Of a stretch of DNA of 64,000 nt, positions 29,476 to 39,344 are shown piece by piece; positions within the stretch are counted from its first letter, which is position 1; each line of letters opens with the position of its first letter. Made by a program: the position numbers and the translations under genes. The DNA is from Fredinandcohnia aciditolerans (GTDB lineage: Bacteria; Bacillota; Bacilli; Bacillales; Bacillaceae_L). The DNA is taken from positions 42,875 to 106,874 of the forward strand of contig QGHH01000004.1 in NCBI GenBank assembly GCA_003640645.1, written 5' to 3'. The notes beneath the pieces are model-generated. The model was not told the DNA's origin, ran no database searches, and was given only the letters and a program-made list of their open reading frames with translations.

Positions 29476-31260
29476 TTACACAGTGTATTTTTCAGCCTCG
29501 ATAAGTGCTGCCGCAATTTCGCGTTTTTTCGCAATTACATTTACAGGTGTATGACGAGTTAATTTACGGAGTGCAGATGTCATCATCCGTAAAACATCAC
29601 CTTCTTCTGTTGCAACAAGTGTTTCTTTAGCATGAGCTTCAATTTCATTAAATGCTTCTTGAACAAATACTTGAGTATAAAGGATCTTTTGTTGATTTTT
29701 ATCTTCACCTGATTTTTTGATTGCTTTTTCTGTACGAAGAACGACTGATTCCATCGCATAAATATTTGCAGCAATGTCAGCAATATTTGCAAGAATCTCT
29801 TGTTCTTTCTCAAGCTTAGGACCAAATTTTTGTGCTGCAAGTCCAGCAATCATTAGGCCGATTTTCTTCGCATTGCGAACTAGGAATTTCTCTTGTTCTA
29901 GAACGCCCTCGCCCACCTCTTCAGGCATCAGCATCATTAGCTCCTCTTGTAGTTGTGTAGCTTTTTCAAGTAATGGCAATTCTCCTTTTAATGCCTTACG
30001 TAGGAATGTTCCAGGAACAAGTAGACGGTTGATTTCATTTGTTCCTTCAAAAATACGGTTAATTCGAGAATCACGGTATGCTCTTTCGATTTCGTATTCC
30101 TGCATAAATCCATAGCCACCATGGATTTGAACCCCTTCATCAACGACATAGTCTAACACTTCAGTGTTGAAGAATTTATTAATTGAACACTCAATTGCAT
30201 ATTCAGCAATTGATTTTGCAACTTCTTTACCATTCTTTACTTCTTCTTCGGATAATTGGCCCATACGGTCTTCAAAATAACCAACTGTACGATACACGCT
30301 AGATTCAGCAGCATATATCTTTGATGCCATATTCGCTAATTTTTCTTGTATCAAACCAAATTTTGAAATTGGCGTTTTAAATTGTTGACGTTGGTTTGCA
30401 TATTTTACAGCTAGTTCAAATGCACTCTTCGCACCGCCAACCGCACCTACACCTAGCTTATAACGCCCGATATTTAAAATATTAAATGCAATTACGTGAC
30501 CACGGCCGACTTCACCTAAAAGGTTTTCGACTGGTACCTGTGCATCTTCAAGAATAAGTGTACGTGTTGAGGAACTTTTGATTCCCATTTTCTTTTCTTC
30601 AGCACCTGTTGAAACACCAGGAAACTCACGCTCAACTATAAATGCCGAAAATTTATCGCCATCAATTTTGGCATAGACAACAAATACATCCGCAAAGCCT
30701 GCATTTGTAATCCATTGCTTTTCACCATTTAATACATAGTGCGTCCCTTCTGCATTTAATTTTGCAGTCGTCTTTGCACCTAGAGCGTCGGAACCTGAAC
30801 CGGGTTCTGTTAACGCATACGCTGCTAGTAGCTCACCTGTAGCTAATTTTGGAAGGTATTTTTGTTTTTGCTCTTCATTACCAAAAAGAACAATTGGAAG
30901 TGAACCAATTCCAACATGTGCTCCATGTGAAATAGAGAATCCGCCTGCTCTTGCCATTTTTTCAGCAATTAAAGCAGAGCTTACTTTGTCTAGACCTAAT
31001 CCACCATACTCTTCTGGTACGTCTACACCTAAAAGACCAAGGTCCCCTGCGCTCTTCAATAATTTTACTGAGCGATCAAATTCATGGTTTTCAAGATACT
31101 CAACCTGTGGCAAAACTTCGTTTGCAATATAGTCTTCTGTAGTTTTTGCGATCATTTTATGTTCATCTGTATAATCTTCTGGTGTGAAGACACGGTCCGC
31201 TTCTAAATCTTCGATCAAAAAGCCCCCACCTAAAACGACTTTATCAGTTGCATTTGACAT
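29476..31260 (-). CDS. fadE: Acyl-CoA dehydrogenase FadE
   Basis: A 594-aa FAD-dependent acyl-CoA dehydrogenase for the first step of beta-oxidation. Signatures: [12 protein letters not shown] (about 148-159), WITNAG, and [23 protein letters not shown] near 390, plus a C-terminal extension of about 190 aa typical of the YusJ/FadE-type enzymes. The catalytic Glu of the family lies in the IYEGTNEI-like segment IFEGTNEI. Third gene of fadN-fadA-fadE. Confidence 0.97.
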   Translation of the reverse strand: MSNATDKVVLGGGFLIEDLEADRVFTPEDYTDEHKMIAKTTEDYIANEVLPQVEYLENHEFDRSVKLLKSAGDLGLLGVDVPEEYGGLGLDKVSSALIAEKMARAGGFSISHGAHVGIGSLPIVLFGNEEQKQKYLPKLATGELLAAYALTEPGSGSDALGAKTTAKLNAEGTHYVLNGEKQWITNAGFADVFVVYAKIDGDKFSAFIVEREFPGVSTGAEEKKMGIKSSSTRTLILEDAQVPVENLLGEVGRGHVIAFNILNIGRYKLGVGAVGGAKSAFELAVKYANQRQQFKTPISKFGLIQEKLANMASKIYAAESSVYRTVGYFEDRMGQLSEEEVKNGKEVAKSIAEYAIECSINKFFNTEVLDYVVDEGVQIHGGYGFMQEYEIERAYRDSRINRIFEGTNEINRLLVPGTFLRKALKGELPLLEKATQLQEELMMLMPEEVGEGVLEQEKFLVRNAKKIGLMIAGLAAQKFGPKLEKEQEILANIADIAANIYAMESVVLRTEKAIKKSGEDKNQQKILYTQVFVQEAFNEIEAHAKETLVATEEGDVLRMMTSALRKLTRHTPVNVIAKKREIAAALIEAEKYTV

Positions 31261-31315
31261 TTGGTTTCCCCCTAAAAGTTTTATTCAGAGGCTAACTCTT
31301 TGTTAGCCTTAATTT

Positions 31316-32497
31316 TCAAGCTAGTAATTCAAACACTCCGGCAGCTCCCATACCGCCACCGATACACATTGTTACAACACCAAACTGTACATTACGTCGC
31401 TTCATTTCATGCATCAATGTAAGAGTTAATTTTGCTCCTGTACATCCAAGTGGGTGTCCGAGTGCAATTGCGCCACCATTTACGTTTACTTTATCTTCAT
31501 CAAGTCCTAATTCACGAATAACTTGAAGAGATTGAGACGCGAATGCTTCGTTTAACTCAAATAAACCTATATCTGAGAGCTCAAGACCTGCCATTTTAAG
31601 TGCTTTTGGAATCGCTGCAACTGGACCTATTCCCATAACTTCTGGTGGAACTCCAGCAACGGCAAACGATCTAAACTTCACGAATGGAGTCAGGCCAAGG
31701 CTCATTGCTTTTTCACGGTCCATTACCATTACAGCAGCTGCACCATCGCTTGTCTGTGAAGCATTTCCTGCTGTTACTGAACCAGTCACTGAGAAAGCTG
31801 GTCTTAGTTTTGCAAGCACTTCAAGGTTTGTATCTTCTCGGACACCTTCATCCTGAGAAAAAAGGACATGTTTTTCTACTAATTTATTATTTATATCCAC
31901 ATCACGAAGAGGTACGTCTACTGGAACTATCTCATCCACAAACTTACCAGCTTTAATAGCTGCTGCGGCCTTTTGATGACTTCTTACAGCAAAAGCATCT
32001 TGATCTTCACGACTTACACCGTATTTTACCGCGACCTGCTCTGCTGTATGGCCCATTCCCATATAGTATTCAGGTGCTGTTTCTGCAAGCCTCGCATTTG
32101 GACGGACAACATGGCCCATCATTGGTACTAGACTCATAGATTCTGCTCCACCAGCAATTGCGGTATCAGAGTGTCCTATCATAATTTTTTCTGCTGCATA
32201 GGCAATAGATTGAAGTCCAGATGAACAATAACGATTAATCGTAATTGCCGGAACTGTATGTGGCAATCCTGCCAATGCCCCTATATTTCTTGCCATATTT
32301 AAGCCCTGTTCTGCCTCAGGCATTGCACATCCAATGATTAAATCATCAATATTCCCTTCATAATTATCCGCTCGTTTTAATGTTTCTTTAACTACTAGTG
32401 CTCCTAAATCATCTGGTCTTACATTTGCTAGTGTACCTTTTTTCGCTTTTCCAACAGGGGTTCTCGCACCCGCTACGATGACTGCTTCTCTCAACAC
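31316..32497 (-). CDS. fadA: Acetyl-CoA C-acyltransferase (3-ketoacyl-CoA thiolase) FadA
   Basis: A 393-aa thiolase; the nucleophile is Cys91 in NRYCSSGLQ, followed by the His of GHPLGCTGA near 350 and the Cys of [11 protein letters not shown] near 381. It performs the last, cleaving step of beta-oxidation. Separated from fadN by 178 bp that hold an inverted-repeat element, and from fadE by 55 bp. Confidence 0.97.
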   Translation of the reverse strand: MLREAVIVAGARTPVGKAKKGTLANVRPDDLGALVVKETLKRADNYEGNIDDLIIGCAMPEAEQGLNMARNIGALAGLPHTVPAITINRYCSSGLQSIAYAAEKIMIGHSDTAIAGGAESMSLVPMMGHVVRPNARLAETAPEYYMGMGHTAEQVAVKYGVSREDQDAFAVRSHQKAAAAIKAGKFVDEIVPVDVPLRDVDINNKLVEKHVLFSQDEGVREDTNLEVLAKLRPAFSVTGSVTAGNASQTSDGAAAVMVMDREKAMSLGLTPFVKFRSFAVAGVPPEVMGIGPVAAIPKALKMAGLELSDIGLFELNEAFASQSLQVIRELGLDEDKVNVNGGAIALGHPLGCTGAKLTLTLMHEMKRRNVQFGVVTMCIGGGMGAAGVFELLA

Positions 32498-32519
32498 ATT
32501 CCCTCCTAACTTTTTTAGG

Positions 32520-32662
32520 AAGGTAAAAGTACGGATAAAAATCTCTGTCGAATCTCTTCGTCACTCTGCCCCTACGGTCCTCACGTATTACTCCATACGC
32601 TCTTAGTCCTCGGTGCTATCGTTCCTCGACCTTCTCGGATTTTTCATCCTCCCTTTTACCTT
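32520..32662. repeat. 143-bp element with terminal inverted repeats between fadN and fadA
   Basis: The ends AAGGTAAAAG...GGATAAAAATC and GGATTTTTCATCC...CTTTTACCTT are inverted repeats of about 25 bp with a few mismatches. The centre is more GC-rich (CCCCTACGGTCCTCACG; TCCTCGGTGCTATCGTTCC). In the fad mRNA it would form a long stem. No ORF. It may be a MITE-like insertion or an mRNA processing/stability element. Confidence 0.6.
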
Positions 32663-32675
32663 TTATCTATGCTTA

Positions 32676-35060
32676 TTAGTTACGTAATGGTTTTCCTTTT
32701 ACAAGCATGTGTTGCATTCTAGCTTGGGTCTTTGGCTCACCAACAAGGCTAAGGAATGCTTCACGTTCAAGGTCTAATAAGTATTGTTCATCTACCTCAG
32801 TACCATATGGAACATTACCACCTGCAAGTACCCAAGCAAGTTTTTTCGCGATCTTAAGGTCATGGTCTGAAATGTAACCAGAGTATTTCATTGCTTGTGC
32901 ACCTAATAACAAGGTTGCGTATCCTGACTCACCAACAACCGGTACCTTCTTACGTACTGGAGCTTTGTACCCTTGTTCAGATAGTGCTAGCACTGATTTT
33001 TTCGCATCATGGATGAGATGATCCCCATTGAAGCTTATGCCGTCTTCTTTTGTTAAGAAGTTATTTGTACGTGCTTCATCGGCTGATGTTGAAACCTTCG
33101 CCATCGCTATTGTTTCGAATACTTTGTTTGCAACATTTTGGAGATTTACATCTACTCCTGATGGCATACCTTGAAGATGGTTAAGGTAAAGTTCTTTATT
33201 TCCACCACCGCCAGGGATTACACCTACACCAACCTCTACTAGCCCCATATAGGTTTCACTTGATGCTTGAACCTTGGCAGCAGGTAAACAGATTTCTGCT
33301 CCTCCACCAAGCGTCATGCCAAATGGTGCTACGACCACTGGTTTTTCACTATATTTAATATTCATCATCGCTTGTTGGAACTGACGAACAACAAGTTCGA
33401 TATCATAAAAATTGTCATCCTGGGCTTCCATTAAGATCATCGCTAGGTTAGCACCGACACAGAAATTTTTCGCCTGGTTACCAATCACTAAGCCTTTATA
33501 GTTTTTTGCTACTTCATCAATTGAGTAATTGATCATCTGAATAATATCGAATCCAATGGCATTATTTGGTGATGTGAATTCGAGAAGGGCTACATCATCG
33601 CCTAAATCTATTAAACTAGCACCACTATTTTTCTTAATCACGCCATTTGTATCTTTTAATGTCTTGATATTTATATTCTTTGGATTTACCTTAACTGTTT
33701 TGTATTCTCCGTTATGGTAATAAGAAACAGAGCCATTTTCTTTTTTATAGAACGAAGTATGTCCGTTTGCAATCATTTCTTTAACCCACTCTGGCACTTG
33801 GGCACCTTCTGATTCCATCTTCTGCACAGATTTTTCAAGTCCGATTGCATCCCATGTTTCAAATGGACCTAATTGCCAGCCGAAGCCCCACTTCATTGCC
33901 TCATCAATTGCAACGATATCATCTGCGATTTCACCTAAAAGAGCGGCTGAATAGATAAGTGCTGGGCTTGTAATATTCCATAAAAGCTTTCCGGCACGAT
34001 CCTCTGCGTATAAAAGTGTCTTTAACTTATTAGCTGTTCCTTTCACTTGCTTTATGGAAGCAGTAACTGGGGTTTGTAGCTTTTTTCTCTCTTGGTATTG
34101 GAGAGTTTCAGGGTGTAATTCTAAAATCTCCTTACCTTTTTTCAGGAAGAAACCTTGCCCTGATTTACTTCCTAACCATCCTTTTTCCAACATGGCTTTC
34201 ATAAAGTCAGGAACATCGAAAACTTCTTTTTCTGCTCCCTCAACTTGTTCATAAACATTATTGGCTACGTGTATAAATGTATCTAGCCCAACAACATCGA
34301 GAGTACGGAATGTTGCGCTCTTCGGACGGCCAATCATTGGACCTGTTACTGAGTCTACTTCTCCTATGCTATATCCGCCTTTTAGCATTTCACGAACGGT
34401 AACGAGCAACCCATATGTTCCAATCCTGTTTGCGATGAAGTTTGGTGTATCCTTTGCTTCAACGACTCCTTTTCCAAGTACATCCTCACCAAATGTTTTC
34501 ATAAAAGAAAGTACTTCTGGGCTTGTGTTTTTTGTTGGAATCACTTCAAGCAATTTTAAATAACGAGGCGGGTTGAAGAAGTGTGTTCCTAAAAAGTGTT
34601 TCTGAAAATCATCTGAACGCCCTTCAGCCATAGCCTCAACCGAAATACCAGATGTATTAGAACTAACAATGCTACCTGGCTTTCTCACGTTATCGATTTG
34701 GCTAAAAACCTTTTTCTTAATTTCAAGGTTTTCAACAACCACTTCAATGATCCAGTCAACTTCCGAAAGCTTTTCCATATCATCTTCAAAGTTTCCAGTT
34801 GTTATTAGAGCGATATTTTCTTTAGATGTAAGTGGAGCTGGCTTTTGTTTCAACAACTTTTGGACTGCTGAATCACTTAGACGATTTCGAACTTGTTTAT
34901 CCTCCAATGTAAACCCTTTCTTTTTTTCCACTTCTAAAAGTTCACGAGGAACAATATCTAATAGTAATGTAGGTATTCCGATATTAGCTAAGTGAGCAGC
35001 AATACCCGATCCCATAACTCCCGAACCAAGAACTGCAGCTCTTTTAATTCTTTGGATCAT
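32676..35060 (-). CDS. fadN: 3-hydroxyacyl-CoA dehydrogenase / enoyl-CoA hydratase FadN
   Basis: A 794-aa bifunctional beta-oxidation enzyme. N-terminal NAD-binding fold with VLGSGVMGSGIAAHLA (about 10-25), dehydrogenase active-site region HFFNPPRYLKLLEVIP, and a hydratase/crotonase-like domain with GMTLGGGAEICL near 605. The domain order (dehydrogenase before hydratase) is that of YusL/FadN. First gene of the operon; AGGAGGAAAC precedes the ATG. A FadR operator lies 35 bp upstream. Confidence 0.97.
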   Translation of the reverse strand: MIQRIKRAAVLGSGVMGSGIAAHLANIGIPTLLLDIVPRELLEVEKKKGFTLEDKQVRNRLSDSAVQKLLKQKPAPLTSKENIALITTGNFEDDMEKLSEVDWIIEVVVENLEIKKKVFSQIDNVRKPGSIVSSNTSGISVEAMAEGRSDDFQKHFLGTHFFNPPRYLKLLEVIPTKNTSPEVLSFMKTFGEDVLGKGVVEAKDTPNFIANRIGTYGLLVTVREMLKGGYSIGEVDSVTGPMIGRPKSATFRTLDVVGLDTFIHVANNVYEQVEGAEKEVFDVPDFMKAMLEKGWLGSKSGQGFFLKKGKEILELHPETLQYQERKKLQTPVTASIKQVKGTANKLKTLLYAEDRAGKLLWNITSPALIYSAALLGEIADDIVAIDEAMKWGFGWQLGPFETWDAIGLEKSVQKMESEGAQVPEWVKEMIANGHTSFYKKENGSVSYYHNGEYKTVKVNPKNINIKTLKDTNGVIKKNSGASLIDLGDDVALLEFTSPNNAIGFDIIQMINYSIDEVAKNYKGLVIGNQAKNFCVGANLAMILMEAQDDNFYDIELVVRQFQQAMMNIKYSEKPVVVAPFGMTLGGGAEICLPAAKVQASSETYMGLVEVGVGVIPGGGGNKELYLNHLQGMPSGVDVNLQNVANKVFETIAMAKVSTSADEARTNNFLTKEDGISFNGDHLIHDAKKSVLALSEQGYKAPVRKKVPVVGESGYATLLLGAQAMKYSGYISDHDLKIAKKLAWVLAGGNVPYGTEVDEQYLLDLEREAFLSLVGEPKTQARMQHMLVKGKPLRN

Positions 35061-35094
35061 TCACAGTTTCCTCCTTTTATGCTTTTTGAACATT

Positions 35095-35112
35095 TGAATG
35101 AACACTCATTCA
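35095..35112. promoter_or_regulatory. FadR operator upstream of fadN
   Basis: TGAATGAACACTCATTCA is an 18-bp palindrome matching the Bacillus FadR consensus TGAATGANNANTCATTCA. FadR (TetR family) represses fad genes and is released by long-chain acyl-CoA. Placement just upstream of fadN fits repression of fadNAE. Confidence 0.92.
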
Positions 35113-35312
35113 TTTTTGCTTCAAAAAAAATATCCCCTATTCAAATTCCGCTGATGGATTTTTGAACATCCAAAAGAATGAGTTCCTTTATATCTAAATA
35201 TAAAGCAATATTTTAATTTTCGCAATATATTCAACAAACAATTTTTGGTTTTCTTTCGAATTCGCATTGAAAGTTGAGATTCAGGTGATTCTAATAACTG
35301 GAGGTGAATCAA

Positions 35313-35462
35313 ATGGCTAAAGTTGATAAAAACCCATCTAAACGCGCAGTTAGTGCAGCAAGTGTAAAGGGAAATGCTGGCCCTGATACAAGAGCGAGAA
35401 GCGGAAAAACACAATCTACAAACCAACAATACGGGGCTCATAATACGGGCGGAGAAGAATAA
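35313..35462 (+). CDS. yuzL: YuzL-like small protein
   Basis: A 49-aa hydrophilic protein beginning MAKVDKNPSKRAVSAASVKG, followed by NAGPDTRARSGK, matching the YuzL family of Bacillus. A strong GGAGGTGA precedes the ATG. Same place as yuzL in B. subtilis, between fadN and fadM. The composition (Ala, Ser, Asn, Gly, Lys) is like small spore proteins; role unknown. Confidence 0.82.
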   Translation: MAKVDKNPSKRAVSAASVKGNAGPDTRARSGKTQSTNQQYGAHNTGGEE

Positions 35463-35489
35463 TAAGTAGTGTTTTTTACAGGGACTATG

Positions 35490-37140
35490 GTGATGAAGGA
35501 CTTTACGGTGCGAACTCTTGGGCGGTGGGGACTTCATCGCCTTAATGAAAGACTTTACGGTGCGATCTCTTGAGCGGTGGGGACTTCATCGCCTTGATGA
35601 AGAACTTTTCCGGGTGATCTCTTGGACGGTGGGGACTTCAACGCCTCAGTGAAGGACTTTACGGTGCGAACTCTTGAACGGTGGGGACTCCATCGCCTTG
35701 ATGAAGGACTTTACGGTGTGATCTCTTGAGCGGTGGGGACTTCATCGCCTTGATGAAGGACTTTTCCGGGTGATCTCTTGGACGGTGGGGACTTCAACGC
35801 CTTGATGAAAGAGAAATCGCAACAAATACTTCTGAGAAATCCCTTTCATCACCTCAATGAAAGGGAACTTGCAGCGTATACTTAACTCCAATCCTCTTCA
35901 TCACCTCGATGAAGAGGATTTGGCAACAAATACTTAACACCAATCCCCTTCATTTCCTCGATGAAGAGGATTTGGCAACAAATACCTAACCCCAATCCCC
36001 TTCATTTCCTCGATGAAGAGGGTTGGGCAACTAATACTTAACTCCAATCGCCTTTATTTCCTGATGAAGAGGGTTGGGCACAAATACTTAACTCCAATCC
36101 CCTTCATTTCCTCGATGAAGAGGGTTGGGCAACTAATACTTAACTCCAATCCCCTTCATTCCCTCGATGAAGAGGATTTGGCAACAAATACTTAACTCCA
36201 ATCCCCATCATTTCCTCGATGAAGAGGGTTGGGCAACAAATACTTCAGCCAAATCCCCTTCATTTCCTGATGAAGAGGGTTGGGCAACAAATACTTAACT
36301 CCAATCCCCTTCATCACCTCGATGAAGAGGGTTGGGCAACAAATACTTAACTCCAATCCCCTTCATTTCCTCGATGAAGAGGGTTGGGCAACAAATACTT
36401 CAGCCAAATCCCCTTCATCACCTCGATGAAGAGGGTTTTGCGACAAATACTTAACCCCAATCCCCTTCATTACCTCGATGAAGAGGGTTGAGCAACAAAT
36501 ACTTAACCCCAATCCCCTTCATTACCTCGATGAAGTGGATTTGGCAACAAATACTTAACTCCAATCCCCTTCATTTCCTCGATGAAAGACAATTCACAGC
36601 ATATACTTCGTCCCAATCCCCTTCATCACCTCGATGAAGAGGGTTGGGCAACAAATACTTAACTCCAATCCCCTTCATTTCCTCGATGAAGAGGGTTGAG
36701 CAACAAATACTTCAGCCAAATCCCCTTCATCACCTCGATGAAGAGGGTTTTGCGACAAATACTTAACCCCAATCCCCTTCATTACCTCGATGAAGAGGAT
36801 TTGGCGACAAATACTTAACCCCAATCCCCTTCATTACCTCGATGAAGAGGGTTGGGCAACAAATACTTCGCCCCAATCCCCTTCATTACCTCGATGAAGA
36901 GGATTTGGCGACAAATACTTAACCCCAATCCCCTTCATTACCTCGATGAAGAGGGTTGGGCAACAAATACTTAACTCCAATCCCCTTCATTACCTCGATG
37001 AAGAGGGTTGGGCAACAAATACTTAACCCCAATCCCCTTCATTTCCTCGATGAAAAGGAAATCGCAACAAATACCTCGTCCCAATCCCCTTCATCACCTC
37101 AATGAAAGGTAATTTGCAACAAATATTCTAGCCCCATCCC
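35490..37140. repeat. Array B: about 31 tandem 52-bp hairpin repeats
   Basis: Two related sub-arrays. The first (about 35490-35810) has six units ACTTTACGGTGCGAACTCTTG...GGTGGGGACTTCATCGCC in pieces, with ACTTTACGG-type starts at 35501, 35553, 35605, 35657, 35709 and 35761. The second (about 35810-37140) has units with CCAATCCCCTTCAT, a TTCCTCG or CACCTCG loop, and ATGAAGAGGGTTGGG, forming a stem of about 14 bp with one mismatch, joined by CAACAAATACTTAA. The stem core CTTCAT/ATGAAG is common to both. Spacing is 52 bp, with occasional 51 (for example near 36063 and 36114). Fills the gap between yuzL and fadM. No coding signal. Confidence 0.93.
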
Positions 37141-37189
37141 CTTCATCTGTTCAAACTCTGTAGTCTCTTCATAATCTTCAAGCAAACAA

Positions 37190-37238
37190 AGAAGCAGCGC
37201 TAGAAAACACACTTTGTTTCCCTAGCACTGCTTCTAAT
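37190..37238 (-). terminator. Terminator of fadM
   Basis: The stem AGAAGCAGCGCTAG / CTAGCACTGCTTCT (one mismatch) with an 18-nt loop lies just past fadM. Confidence 0.88.
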
Positions 37239-37242
37239 TAAC

Positions 37243-38160
37243 CTACTTCCCAAAAACCCCTTTTAATACAAACGCAACGTTTGCTGGCCGTTCTGCAAGA
37301 CGTCTCATGAAATAGCCATACCAGTCCGTTCCATACGGTACATACACGCGCATTGTATATCCTTCTTTTACAAGTTCCTCATGGCGTTCTGATCGAATCC
37401 CGTAGAGCATTTGAAACTCAAATTGGTCATGACTTATATTATGTTCCTTTACTAATTCTTTCGTATATTGGATCATGGCCTCATCGTGTGAAGCAACTGC
37501 TGTATAGTTTCCGTTCAACAAATGCATTTTAATGATTTTCTTAAAGTTCTCATCTACGTCCTTCTTGTCAGGAAATGCTACGTCTGGTGATTCTTTATAA
37601 GCACCTTTTACAAGACGAAGATTTGGATGATATTCGTTTAAGTCTTCTATATCTTGGACAGTCCGATAAAGATAAGCTTGGATTACAGTTCCAACATTAT
37701 CGTAATCTTTTCGTAGTTCTTTAAAAATTTCAATTGTCTTTGCGCATCGTGAATAGTCTTCCATGTCAATCGTGACGAAGACATTATTTTCTTTTGCGAC
37801 ATCAAGGATTCGTCGCATATTATTCATAACTACCTCATCTGAAATATCCAATCCCATTGAGGTCATTTTTAAGGATAATTGTGCATTTAGCTTTTCTCTA
37901 CCAATTGCTTTGATTGCCTCAATTGAACCGTCAGCCATAAGATTCGCCTCTTCTATACTGTCAACGAATTCACCTAGATAATCGATGGTGACCGCGAGGC
38001 CCTTTGCATTTAGCTCTTTGATTTTTTTTACAGCTAAATCTATTGTTTCTCCGGCAACAAATCTAGCTGCACCAAAGCGCAAGCCATATTTCCTCGCCAT
38101 TTTTGTAAACGCTTTATTTTTTGATAAAAACAAAAAGAAATTACGTAAAAGTTGTTCCAT
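37243..38160 (-). CDS. fadM: Proline dehydrogenase family protein FadM
   Basis: A 305-aa FAD-dependent PRODH barrel, with conserved TIDYLGE near 60, VTIDMEDYSR near 129, LRLVKGAYKE near 187 and the C-terminal YGTDWYGYFMRRLAERPAN. Oxidises proline to pyrroline-5-carboxylate in the family; the B. subtilis orthologue YusM was named FadM from its regulation. The ATG at 38160 after GAGGGGGAAA is favoured over 38184. Separated from the fad operon by repeat array B. Confidence 0.93.
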   Translation of the reverse strand: MEQLLRNFFLFLSKNKAFTKMARKYGLRFGAARFVAGETIDLAVKKIKELNAKGLAVTIDYLGEFVDSIEEANLMADGSIEAIKAIGREKLNAQLSLKMTSMGLDISDEVVMNNMRRILDVAKENNVFVTIDMEDYSRCAKTIEIFKELRKDYDNVGTVIQAYLYRTVQDIEDLNEYHPNLRLVKGAYKESPDVAFPDKKDVDENFKKIIKMHLLNGNYTAVASHDEAMIQYTKELVKEHNISHDQFEFQMLYGIRSERHEELVKEGYTMRVYVPYGTDWYGYFMRRLAERPANVAFVLKGVFGK

Positions 38161-38382
38161 TTCAATTTCCCCCTCGAAATGCAATCTTAGCTGTAATCTA
38201 GCAATCTACCTAAATCCTTATTTATTTTATCACGTTTAAATTGCTTTGAATATATGCTCGAAAAAATTTTGTCGAACGCTTACATTTTCCTGAACAGTAC
38301 CTTATTTCATTGTATGCATTGCATACAATAAACGTTTTGTTGGCAACCTAATAATGAAAAATAGGATAAGGAGGGTTTTATT

Positions 38383-38688
38383 ATGCAACAACAGCAACAA
38401 CAACCTTTTTATACTCCAAAGACTGGGCAAATGTCAGAAACTCCTGCAGTTATTACATCAAAGGACCTCTTATACTTAACAGATATGATGTCCTGGAACC
38501 TTTTAGCCTTAAAAAAGGCGCATTTCTTTGCAGGCCAATGTCAAATGCCTGAGATCTCTCAAGCGCTCGAAAAAGCGTGTCAAATGCACGAGCGCCATTA
38601 TCGTCAAATTTTAGATCATATGCAAAAGCATACAGGTCAAGCACCGCAACAACCGAGCCAAAATCAGCAAAGCCAGCAAATGCAATAA
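38383..38688 (+). CDS. yusN: Spore coat-like protein YusN
   Basis: A 101-aa Gln-rich protein, MQQQQQQPFYTPKTGQM start and QQPSQNQQSQQMQ tail, with a helical CotF-like centre (SKDLLYLTDMMSWNLLALKKA). Probably a spore coat component. AAGGAGGG precedes the ATG. Cotranscribed with the next coat gene, 15 bp away. Confidence 0.85.
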   Translation: MQQQQQQPFYTPKTGQMSETPAVITSKDLLYLTDMMSWNLLALKKAHFFAGQCQMPEISQALEKACQMHERHYRQILDHMQKHTGQAPQQPSQNQQSQQMQ

Positions 38689-38703
38689 AAGGAGGGCTAC
38701 ATA

Positions 38704-39057
38704 ATGAATCAACAAATGAACCAAAATCCTAATCAGGTAAGTAATCCAAAAACAAAAGTTCCAAAAACACCAGCAATGAATGATCGTGATTTTATAAATG
38801 ACATGCTAGCAACGGAAAAATATATGACTGCTGCCTACAGCACAGCTTTGAATGAGATGAGTCATGATGGACTTTACGAGGATATTCGTTCGATCTTCAA
38901 TGAAACACAGGACTGTCAAAGAGAGCTATACAATCTGATGTTCAAGAATGGCTGGTATAAGCTTGAAGAAGAAGAAACTCAAAAGGTGCAACAAAAGCTT
39001 CAACAATTTTATAATTACACAACAACGCAATTTCCAAACCATAATACCATTCAATAA
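38704..39057 (+). CDS. CotF-like spore coat protein
   Basis: A 117-aa protein with an Asn/Gln-rich N-terminus and a CotF domain (DRDFINDMLATEKYMTAAYS, QDCQRELYNLMFKNGWY). Expected in the spore coat. Starts 7 nt after AAGGAGGG. Second gene of a two-gene operon. Confidence 0.88.
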   Translation: MNQQMNQNPNQVSNPKTKVPKTPAMNDRDFINDMLATEKYMTAAYSTALNEMSHDGLYEDIRSIFNETQDCQRELYNLMFKNGWYKLEEEETQKVQQKLQQFYNYTTTQFPNHNTIQ

Positions 39058-39102
39058 GAAAAAAGAGATGAAGCCCCTTATTGGTGCCTCATCTCTTATT
39101 TA
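39058..39102. terminator. Bidirectional terminator cotF-like/yusU
   Basis: The stem AATAAGAAAAAAGAGATGA / TCATCTCTTATTTATT with a loop of about 16 nt lies between two converging genes and overlaps the yusU stop. Confidence 0.88.
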
Positions 39103-39344
39103 TTTTTTAAGCGGTGTTCTTCATTTAGTTTTTTGATTTCAGCGATGATTTCCTTAATGCCTTCTTTTGCATCTGGATAGGTTTCGTTCCAGTGCTTTGC
39201 AAGCGGCGGCATTGACTTTGAAATATGCATGTATAAGGACCATAGCTTTACTTTTTCCTTTAGTTCTGGGGAACTTTCTCCAAGTAAAAGCTCTGTGTAT
39301 TTTTCTAGTAATCCATCAACTTGTTCTTCTATTTTTTGATCCAT
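39096..39344 (-). CDS. yusU: YusU-like protein (DUF2573)
   Basis: An 82-aa helical cytosolic protein (MDQKIEEQVDGLLEKYTELL) resembling YusU/DUF2573. Starts after TAGGAGTT and overlaps the 3' end of the FhuF-like gene by 29 nt, so it sits at the end of the siderophore transcript. Function unknown. Confidence 0.82.
   Translation of the reverse strand: MDQKIEEQVDGLLEKYTELLLGESSPELKEKVKLWSLYMHISKSMPPLAKHWNETYPDAKEGIKEIIAEIKKLNEEHRLKNK

Noticed and set aside
35490-37140. CRISPR array
   Set aside because: Units are contiguous and similar along their full length; there are no unique spacers and no cas genes in the window.
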